Positions 1-11,713 of a stretch of DNA of 64,000 bases are shown piece by piece. Both the position numbers and the translations under genes were made by a program. Location of the stretch: positions 604,769,644 to 604,833,643 of the forward strand of contig NC_081415.1 of the NCBI RefSeq assembly GCF_030272615.1, in the 5' to 3' direction. A model generated the notes under the pieces. It worked only from the letters and a program-made list of their open reading frames with translations. It was not told the DNA's origin and searched no databases. How positions within the stretch are numbered: position 1 is the stretch's first letter; the number at the start of each line of letters is the position of its first letter. Source of the DNA: Cryptomeria japonica. Lineage: Eukaryota; Streptophyta; Pinopsida; Cupressales; Cupressaceae.

Positions 1-548
1 ATATAAATTATTGTCTGCATTTCCTTTAGTAAACCAATTTTTAAAAGATACTTATCCAATCTTGCATACCAAGCTCTTGGAGCTTGTTTTAATCCATGCA
101 AAGCTTTCCTTAACCTGCAAACCATATCATTGTCATCTGTCAAAGAAAATCCATTAGGTTGTTCAATGTATACTTCCTCTTCAAGATCTTCATTCATAAA
201 TGCACATTTAATATCCATTTGATAAACTTTGTAGTTCTTGTGTGCTGCAAAAGCCAAGAATAATCTGACTGCCTCAATTCTAGCTACCAGTGCAAAGGTT
301 TCATTGGAATCAACTCCTCCTTTCTGAGAATATCCCTTACATACTAGTCTTTCTTTATTTCTGACAACCTTACCATCTTCATTAAGTTTGTTTCTGAATA
401 CCCATTTGGTTCCAATTACATTTTTATCTTTAGGCTGGGGAACTAATGTCCAAGTGTTATTTTTCTCAATTTTTTCTAATTCTTCTTCCATAGCTTTAAT
501 CCAAAATTTATCTTCACATGCCTCATCAATAGATGATGGTTCTATTTA
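1..548 (-). pseudogene. Copia Z reverse transcriptase, N-terminal part
   Basis: Read leftwards from 548, the minus strand stays open to near the window edge. It shows the usual Copia RT start: a W-x-KAMEEEL block, then NVIGTKWVFRNKLNEDG, a VCKGY motif, YKVYQMD, and GLKQAPRAWY near the left edge. The catalytic YVDD would lie beyond base 1. A single-base frameshift is likely near base 33, because the expected residues after KIG move to another frame. The upstream boundary is an in-frame TAA at 546-548, most simply a CAA codon changed to TAA. The piece is silent unless joined to the rest of Z. Confidence 0.88.
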
Positions 549-1515
549 AGAAATAAGACATACCTCTTCATTTGCCAATCTTCCTCTTGTCATAACTCCT
601 TTAAATTTATTTCTAATTATCTAATCTTTAGAATGATTCAATCTTACATACCGGGGTGTCATTGTTTGCTATTGTTCTTCAATTATTGTGGAATCCTCAG
701 ATGGTACCAGGGTAATTGGATCTTAATTATGTACCGGTGGATTTGGTGTAGGTTCATTTGTCACAATTTTTGTTGCCGGTTCAGAGTCTATATACCTTGA
801 AGTTCCTCTGAATTGTTCAACAATTTTTACATTTGTACTCTTAACAATTTTCTGTAATCTCTTGTTAAAACATCTATATGCCTTGCTCTTAGATGAATAA
901 CCAAGAAATATTCCTTCATCACTTCTAGGATCAAATTTGCCAATACACTCATCTCTTCTAATATAACATTTACTTCCAAAAATTCTAAAATATTTAAGAG
1001 TAGGAGTATTACCAAACCATAGTTCATGAGGGGTCTTATTGGTTTCACCTTTGATGTGAACTTTGTTGAATGTATAGATCACTATGCTGACTGCTTCTCT
1101 CCAATACACATGTGGTAAATTTGCTTTTGATAACATACTTCTTGCTGCATCCAAGATAGTTTTGTTTTTCCTTTCAACAACTCCATTCTGCTGTGGTGTC
1201 CAAGGTGCAGATAGTTGTCTTCTAATTCCATTCACTTCACAGAATGTATTAAAGTCCTTAGATATGAACTCTCCTCCTTGATCTGATCTTAAGTATTTGA
1301 TTTTCTTACCGATTTTATTTTTAACCATTGCTTTGAATAGTTTGAACTTTCCAAGTGCTTCTGATTTTTGTCTAAGAAAAGTAACCCAACACATTTTAGA
1401 ATAGTCATCAATGATTAGCATGAAATATCTATCACCTTGTAAGCTTTTAGTTCTAGCTGGACCACATAAATCAGTGTGAATCAAATCAAGAGCATTATTG
1501 GATTTTTCTAGAATA
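549..1515 (-). pseudogene. Copia Z integrase core and integrase-RT linker
   Basis: The minus-strand frame carries the retroviral integrase core. HTDLCGP holds the first catalytic Asp, YLRSDQGGEF the second, and QQNGVVERKN the catalytic Glu, so the D,D,E triad is intact. The frame is open from the insertion site to about 723. It then passes four in-frame stops (723-725, one near 670, one near 620, 546-548) before the RT part. Each stop can be derived from a Gln codon by C to T. The first residues of the longest open frame near 1521-1529 belong to the inserted LTR, not to Z. Confidence 0.9.
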
Positions 1516-1520
1516 CTTTT
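1516..1520. repeat. Target-site duplication CTTTT, left copy
   Basis: CTTTT sits directly before the TG of the 5' LTR at 1521 and again directly after the CA of the 3' LTR at 16746-16750. Gypsy integrases make 5-bp duplications, so this fixes both ends of the Tat element. Confidence 0.95.
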
Positions 1521-2932
1521 TGTAGTCACATAAATCTGTCTAGTTTAATTAAATAAATATTTCCTATTTATTTGATTAAAAATCTACTAGCATCAGTTAA
1601 TTAAATTAATATTTAATTAATTCATCTTCAAATATTCTCCTATTAATTAAATAAATTATTCAATTTATTTTAATTAATTCATTAAACCAAATTCACAAAT
1701 CAATTAAATAAATAAATCATATTTATTTCATTTAATCCCCTATTCCTCTTTTAAATAAATTAAATCAAACATTTAATTAAATCATTTATCCCCCCACTTG
1801 CATTTTCCTACAAATGCAACTTGCACACATTTATTGAAATAAATAAATTTTTATTTTAAAAAAATCCTATTTTCCCTCACCCAGCAAACCCACTTGCTAG
1901 CCTAAACCCCCTTCTAGATTCTTCTAACCCCTTCCTAATTAGCCTAATCCATTCCCTAATTATAGTCACTTTCCTAGGCAACTTGGAGTCACTTCTCAAA
2001 GACTTCAAAGTCTTTGAAAATCATTTAATGCTTTGTGTGTTCAACAATTTAACCTCCAAAGTCTTCCAAAACCACTAATGGCTCTTACATGACCATTAAT
2101 GGCTCTTACATAACCATTTATGGTTATTTCAACTTGCACTCATGTGTCGCCTCAAGCATTTATTGCTTTGACCATGTTTATCCCTTTTGCCTTTACATAA
2201 GAGTTTATCTATTGGATAAAAGCTTTATTCTTTGAATAAAGAGTTTATTCATTCAACTAACCTTGACCTTAACTCCTAGATCATGTCAAGCATTTAATGC
2301 TTATTCCCTCTCCTCTCAACCTATCTCACATTGACACTTGTCATCCTGGGATTGGGTTGAAAGCCCTCACATGGATCTCAAAACATTCAATCCTGACCCT
2401 TGTTAAGATTACTCAATCTCAACCATCCATTGCTCCATTTTTCTTATAAATAGAGCTCATTTCTTCATAATCCAGATCCTCAAAACTTGTATGCATTTAA
2501 GCTATAGTGAATTTTAGAGAGCATTTTAGCATAATCAACTCATATATTGTCATTTTTGGTTAAAATAAATCATTTTAGTATCAATAGCATAGTATTAGCT
2601 TTTTATCACATTTAGAGCAAATACTTCAATCTCAAACCTCAATAAGCATCCATAGTGCAAAAAGCTGCTGAGAGCTACACTAGTTTGGAACTTGGAGAGG
2701 AGAGGAACAAAGGAGAAGGAGCCAAGAGTATGGTAGAAGGAATTTGGAAATGTCTTCTTTCATTTACATTCGTAGTTAAATGTTTTACTTTATTCTTGGT
2801 GTCTCTTTTGATATGCCTTCTTAGGTTGATCTTTGGTTGAATAACATTAACCTTAACACTTGTTTCTTGTTGTTTGTCTGTTATACTACCACAGGTTTTT
2901 GATCTAACCCTTGCCCTTTTTCCAAAGCATCA
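1521..2932 (+). repeat. Tat element 5' LTR
   Basis: It begins TGTAGTCACA and ends GCATCA, and matches 15334-16745 along its whole length with scattered substitutions. It is rich in TTAATTAA-like AT motifs in the first 400 bases and has a TATA box at 2445. A frame of about 60 codons after the TATA box (2655-2840) is shared by both LTRs, but it begins at GTG, so I do not call it a gene. Confidence 0.95.
2445..2453 (+). promoter_or_regulatory. TATA box of the Tat 5' LTR
   Basis: TATAAATAG lies about 490 bases before the LTR end. The same motif is at 16259-16267 in the 3' LTR. It is the likely Pol II core promoter, which would put the U3/R boundary about 30 bases downstream. Confidence 0.7.
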
Positions 2933-2934
2933 TT

Positions 2935-2952
2935 TGGTGAACCCGACATGAA
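2935..2952 (+). promoter_or_regulatory. Primer-binding site of the Tat element
   Basis: TGGTGAACCCGACATGAA starts two bases after the LTR. The leading TGG pairs with a tRNA CCA end. It does not match the common initiator-Met site (TGGTATCAGAGC) used by the Copia and Tekay elements here. Element G has the same site with one change at 55509. I could not assign the tRNA. Confidence 0.8.
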
Positions 2953-3027
2953 TCCAAACACCTAAAAAATAATTTCTTTTTTTAACTAACATGTTTGAAT
3001 GTTGAACTTGACACACAGGTTGTGCTT

Positions 3028-3290
3028 TAGCGCTTTTGATCTCATTGTAGCACTATTACAACTTGTTGTTCTAGCGCTATTGTTTTTACAATAGCGCTAT
3101 TGAACCAAGTTTAGCACTATTGATCTTGTTTCAGCACGTTTGAAATTGTTTTGGCACTTTTGACCTTGTTTTAGTGCTATTGCTTTCATTGTCAAAGTTT
3201 TACTTTTAGTGTTGTTGTGTCTGTATTAGTGGGTTTGTGTTAAATAGCGCTTTTGTTTAAACACAAAGTAGCGCTATTGTAACAGAACGT
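3028..3290 (+). repeat. Degenerate repeats of TAGCGCTATTG in the Tat leader
   Basis: About ten copies of TAGCGCTATTG or close variants (TAGCACTATTG, TAGCGCTTTTG, TAGTGCTATTG), mostly every 20-25 bases, just after the primer-binding site. The core AGCGCT is itself a palindrome. It could be a regulatory or RNA-structure element of the leader; the role is unknown. Confidence 0.75.
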
Positions 3291-3409
3291 TTTAAATAAG
3301 ACCCTATAAATGAAAAAGTGAAAATTCTTCAGCTTGTAGAAGCCCACCATATGTTCAGTTTTTACTAACTATTTGTTTCTTGTGCAGGTCTAAAACCAAC
3401 TTCCTTATA

Positions 3410-3640
3410 AATCAAAAATTATTTTTGGTGTTTTAAAATTGAACAAAACAAAATTTGCTTTCTTGCAAGCTTAGGATCAAATTTTGTATTTGGTGCTCTA
3501 AAATTGAACAAAACAACTTTGTTTATTGCAAGTTTAGACTCAATTTTTCATTTGGTGCTTAAAATCTACAAGACAAATTTATTTCTAACATCAAACTTAA
3601 GCAAAAATTTACAATCCACACTTCAATTTTTGGTGCAAAT
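3410..3640 (+). repeat. Imperfect tandem repeat of about 65 bp in the Tat leader
   Basis: The phrase TTTGGTGCTCTAAAATTGAA, followed by AACAAAAC and a run ending in TTGCAAG, recurs about three times with increasing divergence. The unit is AT-rich and noncoding. Confidence 0.65.
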
Positions 3641-5658
3641 AAAACTCACAATCAGCTTATTTCAAATTTTTGTAAAGCGATTTTCCTTCATACGTGCTTC
3701 AAATTAAGTTGACCAGGATTTTCAAAGTTCTAGTTTACTCAAAACTTTGCATTTTGAAGTTAAAAAGAACACCATGGTTGTTGGAGCAACATCTCCAAAT
3801 AGTTAAAACACATTGTGATGGCAAGTTAAAAAGAACAAGTGCATTTCGTGTTTGGCATGCTTGTGCAAAAAGTTGGTCAAGTGGTCCTACTTCTAACATA
3901 CACTATCCTCTTCCTTGGCTTTCGTGGTCCTAGGTGCAAGAGAAAAGTGTTAGTAATGCTCAAATTTTTATTTTTTTAAAAGAGGCCTGCCAAGAGACAC
4001 ATTACTCTTGGGAATGACCTCGTATGGTAAATCCTTTGAGCCACTATAGAAATCAGGTGAGAGCAAAAGCTGTAGCCTTGGGTATAGTTGTTCCTACAGT
4101 GTAACTTACCGAAAGGACAAATGGGCCCCACCACAAGTTACAAGGCTCTTAAGTGAGTCACTGCAGAATGAACTTATGTCCAAAAACGTCCAACATTACT
4201 AAACACCTTTAAGTAGTAGCCCACCCATTCTATTGATTGAGAATATTTGAGATATAATTCAGTGCAAGAGCATAGATGGTTTTTCTCCCAAGATACTCAC
4301 CATACATATTTCCTTGAGTAGAAATATAGCGTTTTGAAAAGTCACTTGTGGCTAGATAAAAGTGGTGACTCCCCCATCATAGGGATCATCTATTTGTTAT
4401 ACTCATGCAAGACTTAGTATATCACATCCTTACCTGTCATGGTGGGATTCATAAGGTATGTAGTACCAAAGTCGAAGAAATATCAAGATGTGGGCTGAAT
4501 TTATCACAACTGGCCATTTGACCTTAGGGATACAAAGTGTTTGAAGTGTTTTTGTTTTGAGTCAAAGACCAAGTACAAATTGAGCCGACTTCAGGCTTTG
4601 GAAAGAAAAGCACCTAAAATACACTTAAAGGAAAGGGTCATAAAAAGTCCAAGGATTGGGTTGATCTAGACCCATACTCATTTGTGCCTTTTACACAAAC
4701 ATTCTTGTGTTTGTGTGCTTGCTTTGTTTTCTTGTCAAAGAAGAATCAAAAATCATTTCTAAAAATAAGTATTCATCCAACCAAACATTTTTCAAAACAA
4801 CCAAAAATATCAAAAACAAAGTGCAAACAACAAAGTATCAAACTTTATGACCATTCTTCACATCTTGTGAAAGAAGAATCTTCATCAAAACATAAACTTG
4901 AAAAGAAGACCATTGAGTTCAAAGGCTTTGATCAAAAGGAGGAAATTCTTCTATCTTAATAGACAAATCTTTGTTTCTCATAGAGTTTTTCTACATCACA
5001 TGCGTCTCTACCTTCAAGGCAAATCAAACGAATATGATTCAGAATCATTAAATCATAGAGCTTTTATGCAATATAGAGTTTTGAGTTATCACAAAAACCA
5101 AGGAGGCAAGATTAATCCCAACTTCTTCCCAAATGTTTGTATCACATACAACATAACTCAAGAAATGCTACCAATGCCCGAAAGGGAAGAGGTAGAATTT
5201 GTTCCATTTGTGACACAAAGTTTTTATTGAAGTTAAAACATTTCATCCATTATCTCACTCATACATCATTACTTCATCATCAATCCGTTCCAACTCTCAA
5301 AATGTTAAGAGGTTCTTGTCCTAAGTTCTCTTTTAGATATTGCTTGAATCAAACACATCCCATCACTTTTAGATTGTTTCTACATCTAGGATAAGCTCAT
5401 CCTAAGAGACACATCTACGCAGGTTAAAACTAGTGTATGAGTGAATCCTCTCGTTACTAGGTAGTTAAGTCTGTAACACATCTCAGATTTCTCTAAACCT
5501 TATCAAACAAACAAGCAATTCAAAAAAAGAATTTTGGTCACATCTACCTTTAAGTGCTAGAGATCCACATGCAACACAATTTACCAACCATCAACCTTTC
5601 ATTTCATCAACAACTCATCATCATTTTGACCCAACTTCAACAAAAACTTGTAAACAAA
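3641..5658 (+). other. Tat leader, noncoding
   Basis: Two kilobases between the leader repeats and gag. Short open frames exist at 4684-4959 and 4898-5230, but they overlap, have no recognisable domain and are Lys/Ser-rich as expected from base composition. Tat/Ogre elements sometimes carry an extra frame before gag; I cannot support one here. Confidence 0.6.
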
Positions 5659-7419
5659 ATGGCTCATACTAGATTAAGAACTAGACAAATGGAGATTGAG
5701 GAAGAAGAGGAGGAAAGCATCAATGAATTCGAAGAAGCCCTTGGAGGGAATGCGAATGATGAAAACCCAAGTACTCCTACTCCTGCAACAATAGAAAGGG
5801 CCCAGTATAACCCTCTCTTTAACAAACTTTTTGACGAAATACTCAGGAGCAATGCGGATGCTCACTTTTTAAAGCTCGCTCAAGAAGGAGCCAAGCTCCC
5901 CTCTGACTTTGATTTTGCCCAATTAAGACAAGCATTAGAATGACAAAGTCACCAGGAAGAAGAAAGAGGTAGAGATCCTATCAGATATAACATTCCTCAA
6001 GGTAACCCACCACCTCCTCCTCCAAATGAAATGGAGATGTTGCAGCAACAAGTTGAAAATCTCACCCAACAACTTCATAGTGGTATAAAAACTAACCAAT
6101 TCTCACTCAATGACATCTGTCCCTATCCCTTTGATAGGAATCTTTATATGCCACCTTTTCCACAAGGATTCAAAACACCCAAATTTGAAAAATATAGAGG
6201 AAAGGGAGATCCTCGTGATCATGTCAGAGAATTTCATTCAGCTTGCCTCAAAGTGGCGTATGAGGACACATACCTAATGCGACTTTTTCCCCAAAGTTTG
6301 GGAGGAACAACCACATCATGGTTTTCCTGACTACCAGGTGGCATTAGGACCTTTGAAGAGCTAATTCAGAAGTTCTTGGCACATTACTCTCATAACATTG
6401 AACGTAACATCACCATGGCTGATCTGTGTAACACTAAACAAAAACCAGGTGAACTATTCTGAGTATTCCTGCAATGATGGCATCAAATGTCTAGCAGACG
6501 TTCTCTTTAGTTACCTGAACAAGAACTAGTGGAAATATTTATTTCCAACTTAAATGAAGAAATGGAATTTCACCTGGATGTCAAAGACACAAACTCTTTT
6601 AATGACATGATCACCAAGTGCTTAAAATGTGAGCGGGCTCTCATCAAGAAAGGACTTATCAAAATCTATAATGAACCAAAGGATGGTCCTCGCCCATGCT
6701 TCAATAGTGACAAACCAAGCTTCTGGAATAAAAACAAAAATATCATCAACGATGGGGTTGTGGATGCCAGAACTATCAAAAGTGCACAACCTATGGTTCG
6801 ACTTGCAGGACAGAATCCCCCACCTCAGACTAACACAGTTACTCCTTCAAATCAAGGTTGCATCACATCTCATGATGAACCTAGACCTCATCAACAAAAA
6901 CAAAAACGAACATACACTCCCTTAGGGGAACCCATCGAAACAGTGTTGCGACAACTGGTTTCTCAAAATTTGGTAACTCTACCTAAAACATCAAACTATG
7001 AACCTTAAGTCAAACCTGCATGGTGGAGAGATACTGAACATTGTGATTTCCATCAAGGAAGAGGACACAAGACAAGTAATTGTCACAGATTGAAAGATCT
7101 TATTCAAGATCTTATTGACCGAGGTGAAATCGAAATCAAAGGGCATGACCCAAAAAAAACAAACAATGATCATTTGATGTTCAAACATCCACTTCCATCA
7201 CAAGATCAAAGGGGTCCTTCCACTTCCAGGAGAGGCACTAATACCACTAATTATACGCAGGCTACATATAATTATACTATAAATCATCTGTATGATTCTA
7301 GCGAACAAATCACAACTATAACCATCAAAAATCCCAGCTCCAATTGCAATGTTGTTACACATCACGACAAGGTTACCATAAAGGCAGCTCCACAAGGCAC
7401 CACCTCCATACCAATGTAG
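5659..7419 (+). pseudogene. gag: Tat gag (capsid and nucleocapsid)
   Basis: Gag forms the particle that packages element RNA. I chose the ATG at 5659 (MAHTRLRTRQ) over earlier non-ATG possibilities in the same frame. An acidic N-terminal part (a run of Glu) precedes a retrotransposon gag domain at about 6130-6600, with the block PKFEKYRGKGDPRDHVREF. A C-x2-H-x4-H-x4-C zinc motif follows at about 7036-7080 (CDFHQGRGHKTSNC), the variant typical of Tat-like gags. The frame is kept throughout but is stopped at 5941, 6328, about 6461, about 6476 and 7006. Several of these are TGA where CGA is expected. The protein cannot be made whole from this copy. Confidence 0.88.
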
Positions 7420-7436
7420 TATAATCTTGTGGAACA

Positions 7437-9620
7437 ATTAGAAAAAATGCCTATGCTTATATCCATTTAGAGCTATTGCGCTTATCTCCATCTCATAAAA
7501 CAATATTGGATCAAGCTCTCCAAGAGGTGTCAGTCCCTACAAACCTGAATACAGACCAATTTCAAGCCATGGTTGGAAGTCTAAAGTCATCACCTTGTCT
7601 CACTTTTTCTGAAAGTGACAACTCTTCCTTCTAGCAACCTCATAATGCTTCGCTACACAGTGAAGGCTTTATCAACCAACATAGGATCAAGCGAGTCTTG
7701 ATCGATAATGGAGGAGGCTTAAATATTTGTACACTGTAGTTGGTCACTGCTTTTGAATATATAATAGAATCGGTGGATCCCCGTAAGAATATCACAATCA
7801 AAGCCTATGATGATGCAGAACATTCATCTAGAGGAGATGTGGTACTACCTATCTGAGTGGGCCTTGTGGTGAAACACATCATCTGTCAAGTTCTGGACCT
7901 TCCTCTGCCATATAATCTATTGTTAGGAAGACCTTGGATACATGCCATGCAAGCCATTCCATCCACTTACCATCAATGTATAAAGTTCCCACATAACGGT
8001 GTAGAGATCACAATCCTGGGCGATGCAAACCCCTTTGCATATTGTTATAATATTAGTCATCAACCAGAGATTACCATTCCTAACAATAGAGAAGCCATCT
8101 CCTCCACCTCATACATAAGTCTAGCCTCTCTTGCCAGTTCAAACACCACTATACCCAAGCAAGAAAAGCTTAAGATGAAAATTGAAAAGGAAGGTCCTGG
8201 GGAATACAATTTGAGTCAACTCTTTTGTGTGGGACAAATGCCCACTTCTCCTAGAACACATGGAAAACCTCAGCAGTTACTTCAAACACCATTGATCATG
8301 CCAGCATGTGCTTTGATGCCTTTCATCCTTGGGAAGAGTCAAGAAGAAGAAACCAAAGATGAGGACTTAGCAGAATGGATCTATAAAAATCTCATTACCA
8401 CCAATACACTGCAAGCTACACTTCCCACGGATCAGTATGGCAAAGGCCTCCTCATTATGCAAAGAATGGGTTACAATGGTCAGAGTGCTTTGGGACCTTG
8501 CAAACAAGGAAGACATGAACCACTGCTACCAGAATTAAAGCCCAAGGATAATGCAGGCCTAGGCTTTCAAAAGGAGATCTTTCCTAAGCTCAGATTCAAA
8601 GGAAAACCCAACAAACCACTATATCAGCCTATTGCCAAGAGGACACCTTTTATCATAAAAGCAACATCAAACACCATCACAACTAACCCACCGAGGCTCA
8701 AAATCCCAGCACAACCACCTATAATACCAACCATCCCACTCATCAAACCAGTGATCCCATCAACAACAACTACTACATCAAAACCCGTAGCATCTACAAC
8801 ACCAGTAGTTCCAGTAGAAGCAACAGAGTCAACACTACTGATACTCCACGTATCGGATTCATTGATCCCTATCATCCTTCCTACAGCACAGATCATTTCA
8901 TCTACAAAGGTACATCAACTGATCACACCTGTAGTGTTTAACAAAAAGGACATCCCTATATGGTATAGTAATCAGATGCTAGAAAGTGATTCAGAGACTA
9001 ACTCACATGAATGGGAATTTGATTCCATCCAGCTTAATACTTTAGATGAGGAAGACACATCATTACCTCCACCCCGCAAAGACATCCCTATTTATGGAGA
9101 AGCACAGATAAAGACTTCTTGGGTTCTTGAGCTGGAAACATCTTCCACAGACCCTATGTCACATCCTACGCCTGATTCTGATAGAGAGAGCACCATCAAT
9201 GACCTTCACCATAACATCTTAACCCTCACTGATACATATAATGAACTTAAGCTAATCGATGAAGTAATGCCCATTATCCATCCTGAACTCATTGAATGGA
9301 ACCAACCAAATCCCCCATGTCTTGACCTCTTCCAAAACGATGAGGCCATCATTGACTTTTTTGAATTAAGGGATAACCTACCAAGCGGGGATCACAAAGC
9401 TGGATTCACCATAGAACTTAATAGCGTAGCATACTTCGAGGCAGATGCCAAACCTTTTAGATGCAAAAATATAACAATAAAACATGGATCTTCCAGTGAA
9501 AACCACACCGTGGCACTGTTTGATTCAACAAAAGAAAAAAGAAAGAGTGTATCCAACTATGAAAACCTCTCTGAGGTGCCTAAGGATGAAAGGTTTGACA
9601 TCCTTCCCTATAGCACATAG
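7437..9620 (+). pseudogene. Tat protease, G-patch domain and Pro/Thr-rich linker
   Basis: The frame shifts from gag (frame 1) to pol (frame 3) between about 7430 and 7600. The protease active site reads VLIDNGGGLNI at about 7698, so the catalytic triplet is D-N-G. An in-frame stop follows at about 7737, and another (TGA) precedes the long open frame that begins at 7857. The protease end shows [11 protein letters not shown], then KFPHNG. At about 8441-8575 lies a clear G-patch: a hydrophobic start, [11 protein letters not shown], a QG, and GLGF at the end. G-patch domains bind nucleic acid and occur after protease in betaretroviruses. Residues about 260-550 of the long frame are low-complexity Thr/Pro/Ile and acidic sequence of unknown role. 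Confidence 0.82.
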
Positions 9621-10990
9621 CAGGAATGATCAACGATTCTCATTGAAGAAACCAAAGAATACAATGTGGGGACTCCTGAAACTCCTCACCTCATACATCT
9701 GGCATCTCTTCTAACTCTAGAGGAACAATGCAAGTTTGATGAATTCTTCCAGAAGTGCCAGATTAACTTTGCATGGTCATATGTAGACATGCCTGGTCCT
9801 GATCTAGATTTAGTCATGCATCACCTCACAGTAGCAGAAGGAGCCAAGCCTATCAAGTAGAAGCTTTGCAAGATGCATCCTCAGATTGCAGTACTAGTCA
9901 AAACAAAACTTAAGAAACTCCTAGATTTTGGTTTCATTAGACCAATTGATTAAGCAGACTGGATCTCCAACATTGTTCCTATCGGCAAACCAAAAGGGGG
10001 CATCTATATTTTTATCGACTTCAGAGATCTGAATAAGGCATGTCCTAAGGATGACTTCACCCTACCAAACATCGACATCATAGTGGACCTAACAGTAGGA
10101 CATGCCATTCTTTCACTCATGGATGGCTTTTCAGGGTACAATCAGATAAAGATTGCACCAGAGGATCAACATAAGACATCCTTCACCTGTCCATGGGGCA
10201 CATATTGCTGGAATGTAATGCCTTTTGGTCTCAAGAATGTAGGAGTGACCTATCAACAAGCAATGACCACAATCTTCCATGACATGATGCATACTATGAT
10301 GGAAGATTATATTGATGACTTACTAGCAAAATCACTCACCTGAGAAGGGCATCTCAACATATTAGATTAAATCTTTGATAGACTAGAACAATACCATGTT
10401 TGACTCAACCCAAAAAAATGTGTCTTTGGAGTAACCTGCGAGAAGCTTCTAGGATACATTGTCTCAAGCAAAGGTATTGAGGTCGACCCAGCAAAGGTAA
10501 AAGCAATCATGGACATGCCACCTCCAAAGAACATCAGTTAGCTAAGGACATTACAAGGATGGCTACAATCCATCCACTGATTCATTGCACAACTGGCAGA
10601 TAAATGTCACCCCTTTACACATCTGCTACACAAAAACATCCGCTTTCAATGGGATGCAAGATGCCAGCAAGCATTCCAGATGCTTAAAGATTATCTCATG
10701 AATACGCCATTGTTGATCCCACCAGATCCAAGTAGACCTCTGTTACTCTATATATCAGCAACAAGTACAACGTTGGGTGTACTATTGGCACGACATGATG
10801 CAGAAGGGAAAGAGTGTGTTGTTTACTATATCTCTTGTACACTGGTAGGCAATGAACTCAGCAAGCTTTCCTAGCAGTAATCCTGGTAGCCACTAAACTA
10901 AGGCACTATCTGTTAACACACAAGGTACAACTCATTGCAAAGATTGATCCACTCAAGTATTTACTTAGCAAAGCAGCATTTATAGGCCGC
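9621..10990 (+). pseudogene. Tat reverse transcriptase and first RNase H
   Basis: RT copies element RNA into DNA. Visible blocks are IDFRDLNKACPKD, LSLMDGFSGYNQIKIAPED, NVMPFGLKN and the catalytic Y-I-D-D at 10308-10319. The connection and RNase H follow (LLLYISATSTTLGVLLARHD at about 10740). Stops lie at 9858, 9950, 10341, 10366, 10400, about 10540 and about 10580. The last open stretch ends at 10874, where a one-base frameshift moves the coding frame to the one continued at 10991. The catalytic Asp pair is intact. Confidence 0.9.
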
Positions 10991-11713
10991 TTGGCCAAAT
11001 GGGTGATGATTCTAAGTGAATTTGACATCGAGTATGTAGACTGTAAAGCTATCAAAGGACAAGTTATTGTAGATCAGTTGGTCGATGCACCCCTCATAGG
11101 AGATTATCCTCTCATTTCCAATATTATAGATGAAGAGATATTCATGATCACAATAGCACAACCATGGAAAATATACTTTGATGGTTCGTACACTAGACAT
11201 GGCTCGGGGGCAGGCATTCTATTTATCACACCTCAAGGTGACAACATCCCGAAGTCTTACAGGCTCACATTTCCATGCACAAATAACATAGCCAAGTATG
11301 AGGCCTTGATCACAGGACTCAGGCTAGTTGTACAATGGAAATTACAAGAAATACAAGTCTATGGCAACTCCCGACTGGTTATTCGACAAGCAATAGATGA
11401 ATATCAAACCAAGGATGATAAACTCATGCCATATAAGCAAATGGTGGATAAATTAAAGGCATCATTTAATACTATCACCTTTGAACAGATACCAAGAGAT
11501 CAGAATCGAGTTGCTAATGCTATGGCTACTATCGCATCTCTCCTAGATCTTCCACAGAATTCAACACGCTACGAGTTCTTGGTAGAACAGCTTTGGATCC
11601 CTGCTTATGATATCCCTAAATCCGAGATGATATGTCGCCTTGATGGTTCTGAATCCCCATGGTACAGTGAGTTCTACACCTATCTCCATGATCACACCCT
11701 TCCGCCTAACTAA
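10991..11713 (+). pseudogene. Tat second (archaeal-type) RNase H
   Basis: This domain defines the Tat lineage: an extra RNase H between the first RNase H and integrase. The fold begins at W-KIYFDGSYTRHGSGAG (about 11164) and continues NIAKYEALITGL, VYGNSRLVI and RDQNRVANAMATIASLL. The first catalytic Asp (YFDGS) and the Glu (KYEAL) remain. The third position reads G-N-S where G-D-S is usual, and the last reads V-A-N-A where an A-D-A is usual. Both Asp to Asn changes are G to A, so the copy is probably inactive. The frame itself is open for 240 codons. Confidence 0.88.

Larger units (their letters stand above)
1..1520 (-). mobile_element. Copia element Z, pol half (left of the Tat insertion)
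   Basis: This is the integrase to reverse transcriptase part of a Ty1/copia polyprotein on the minus strand. It is cut off by the window edge on the left and by the Tat element on the right. The other half (gag, protease, GAG-pre-integrase) lies at 16751-17760. The target duplication CTTTT and the preserved reading frame show that the two halves were one element: codons on both sides fall in phase once the 15,230-bp insert plus duplication is discounted. No LTR of Z is inside the window. Confidence 0.93.

Noticed and set aside
2655-2840. Open frame of about 60 codons with a hydrophobic end, present in both Tat LTRs (also 16468-16653)
   Set aside because: It starts at GTG; the first ATG leaves only about 36 codons. 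Both LTRs were copied from one, so sharing is not evidence of function.
4684-5394. Possible extra gene before gag in the Tat leader
   Set aside because: Overlapping short frames, no recognisable domain, composition-driven Lys/Ser content.
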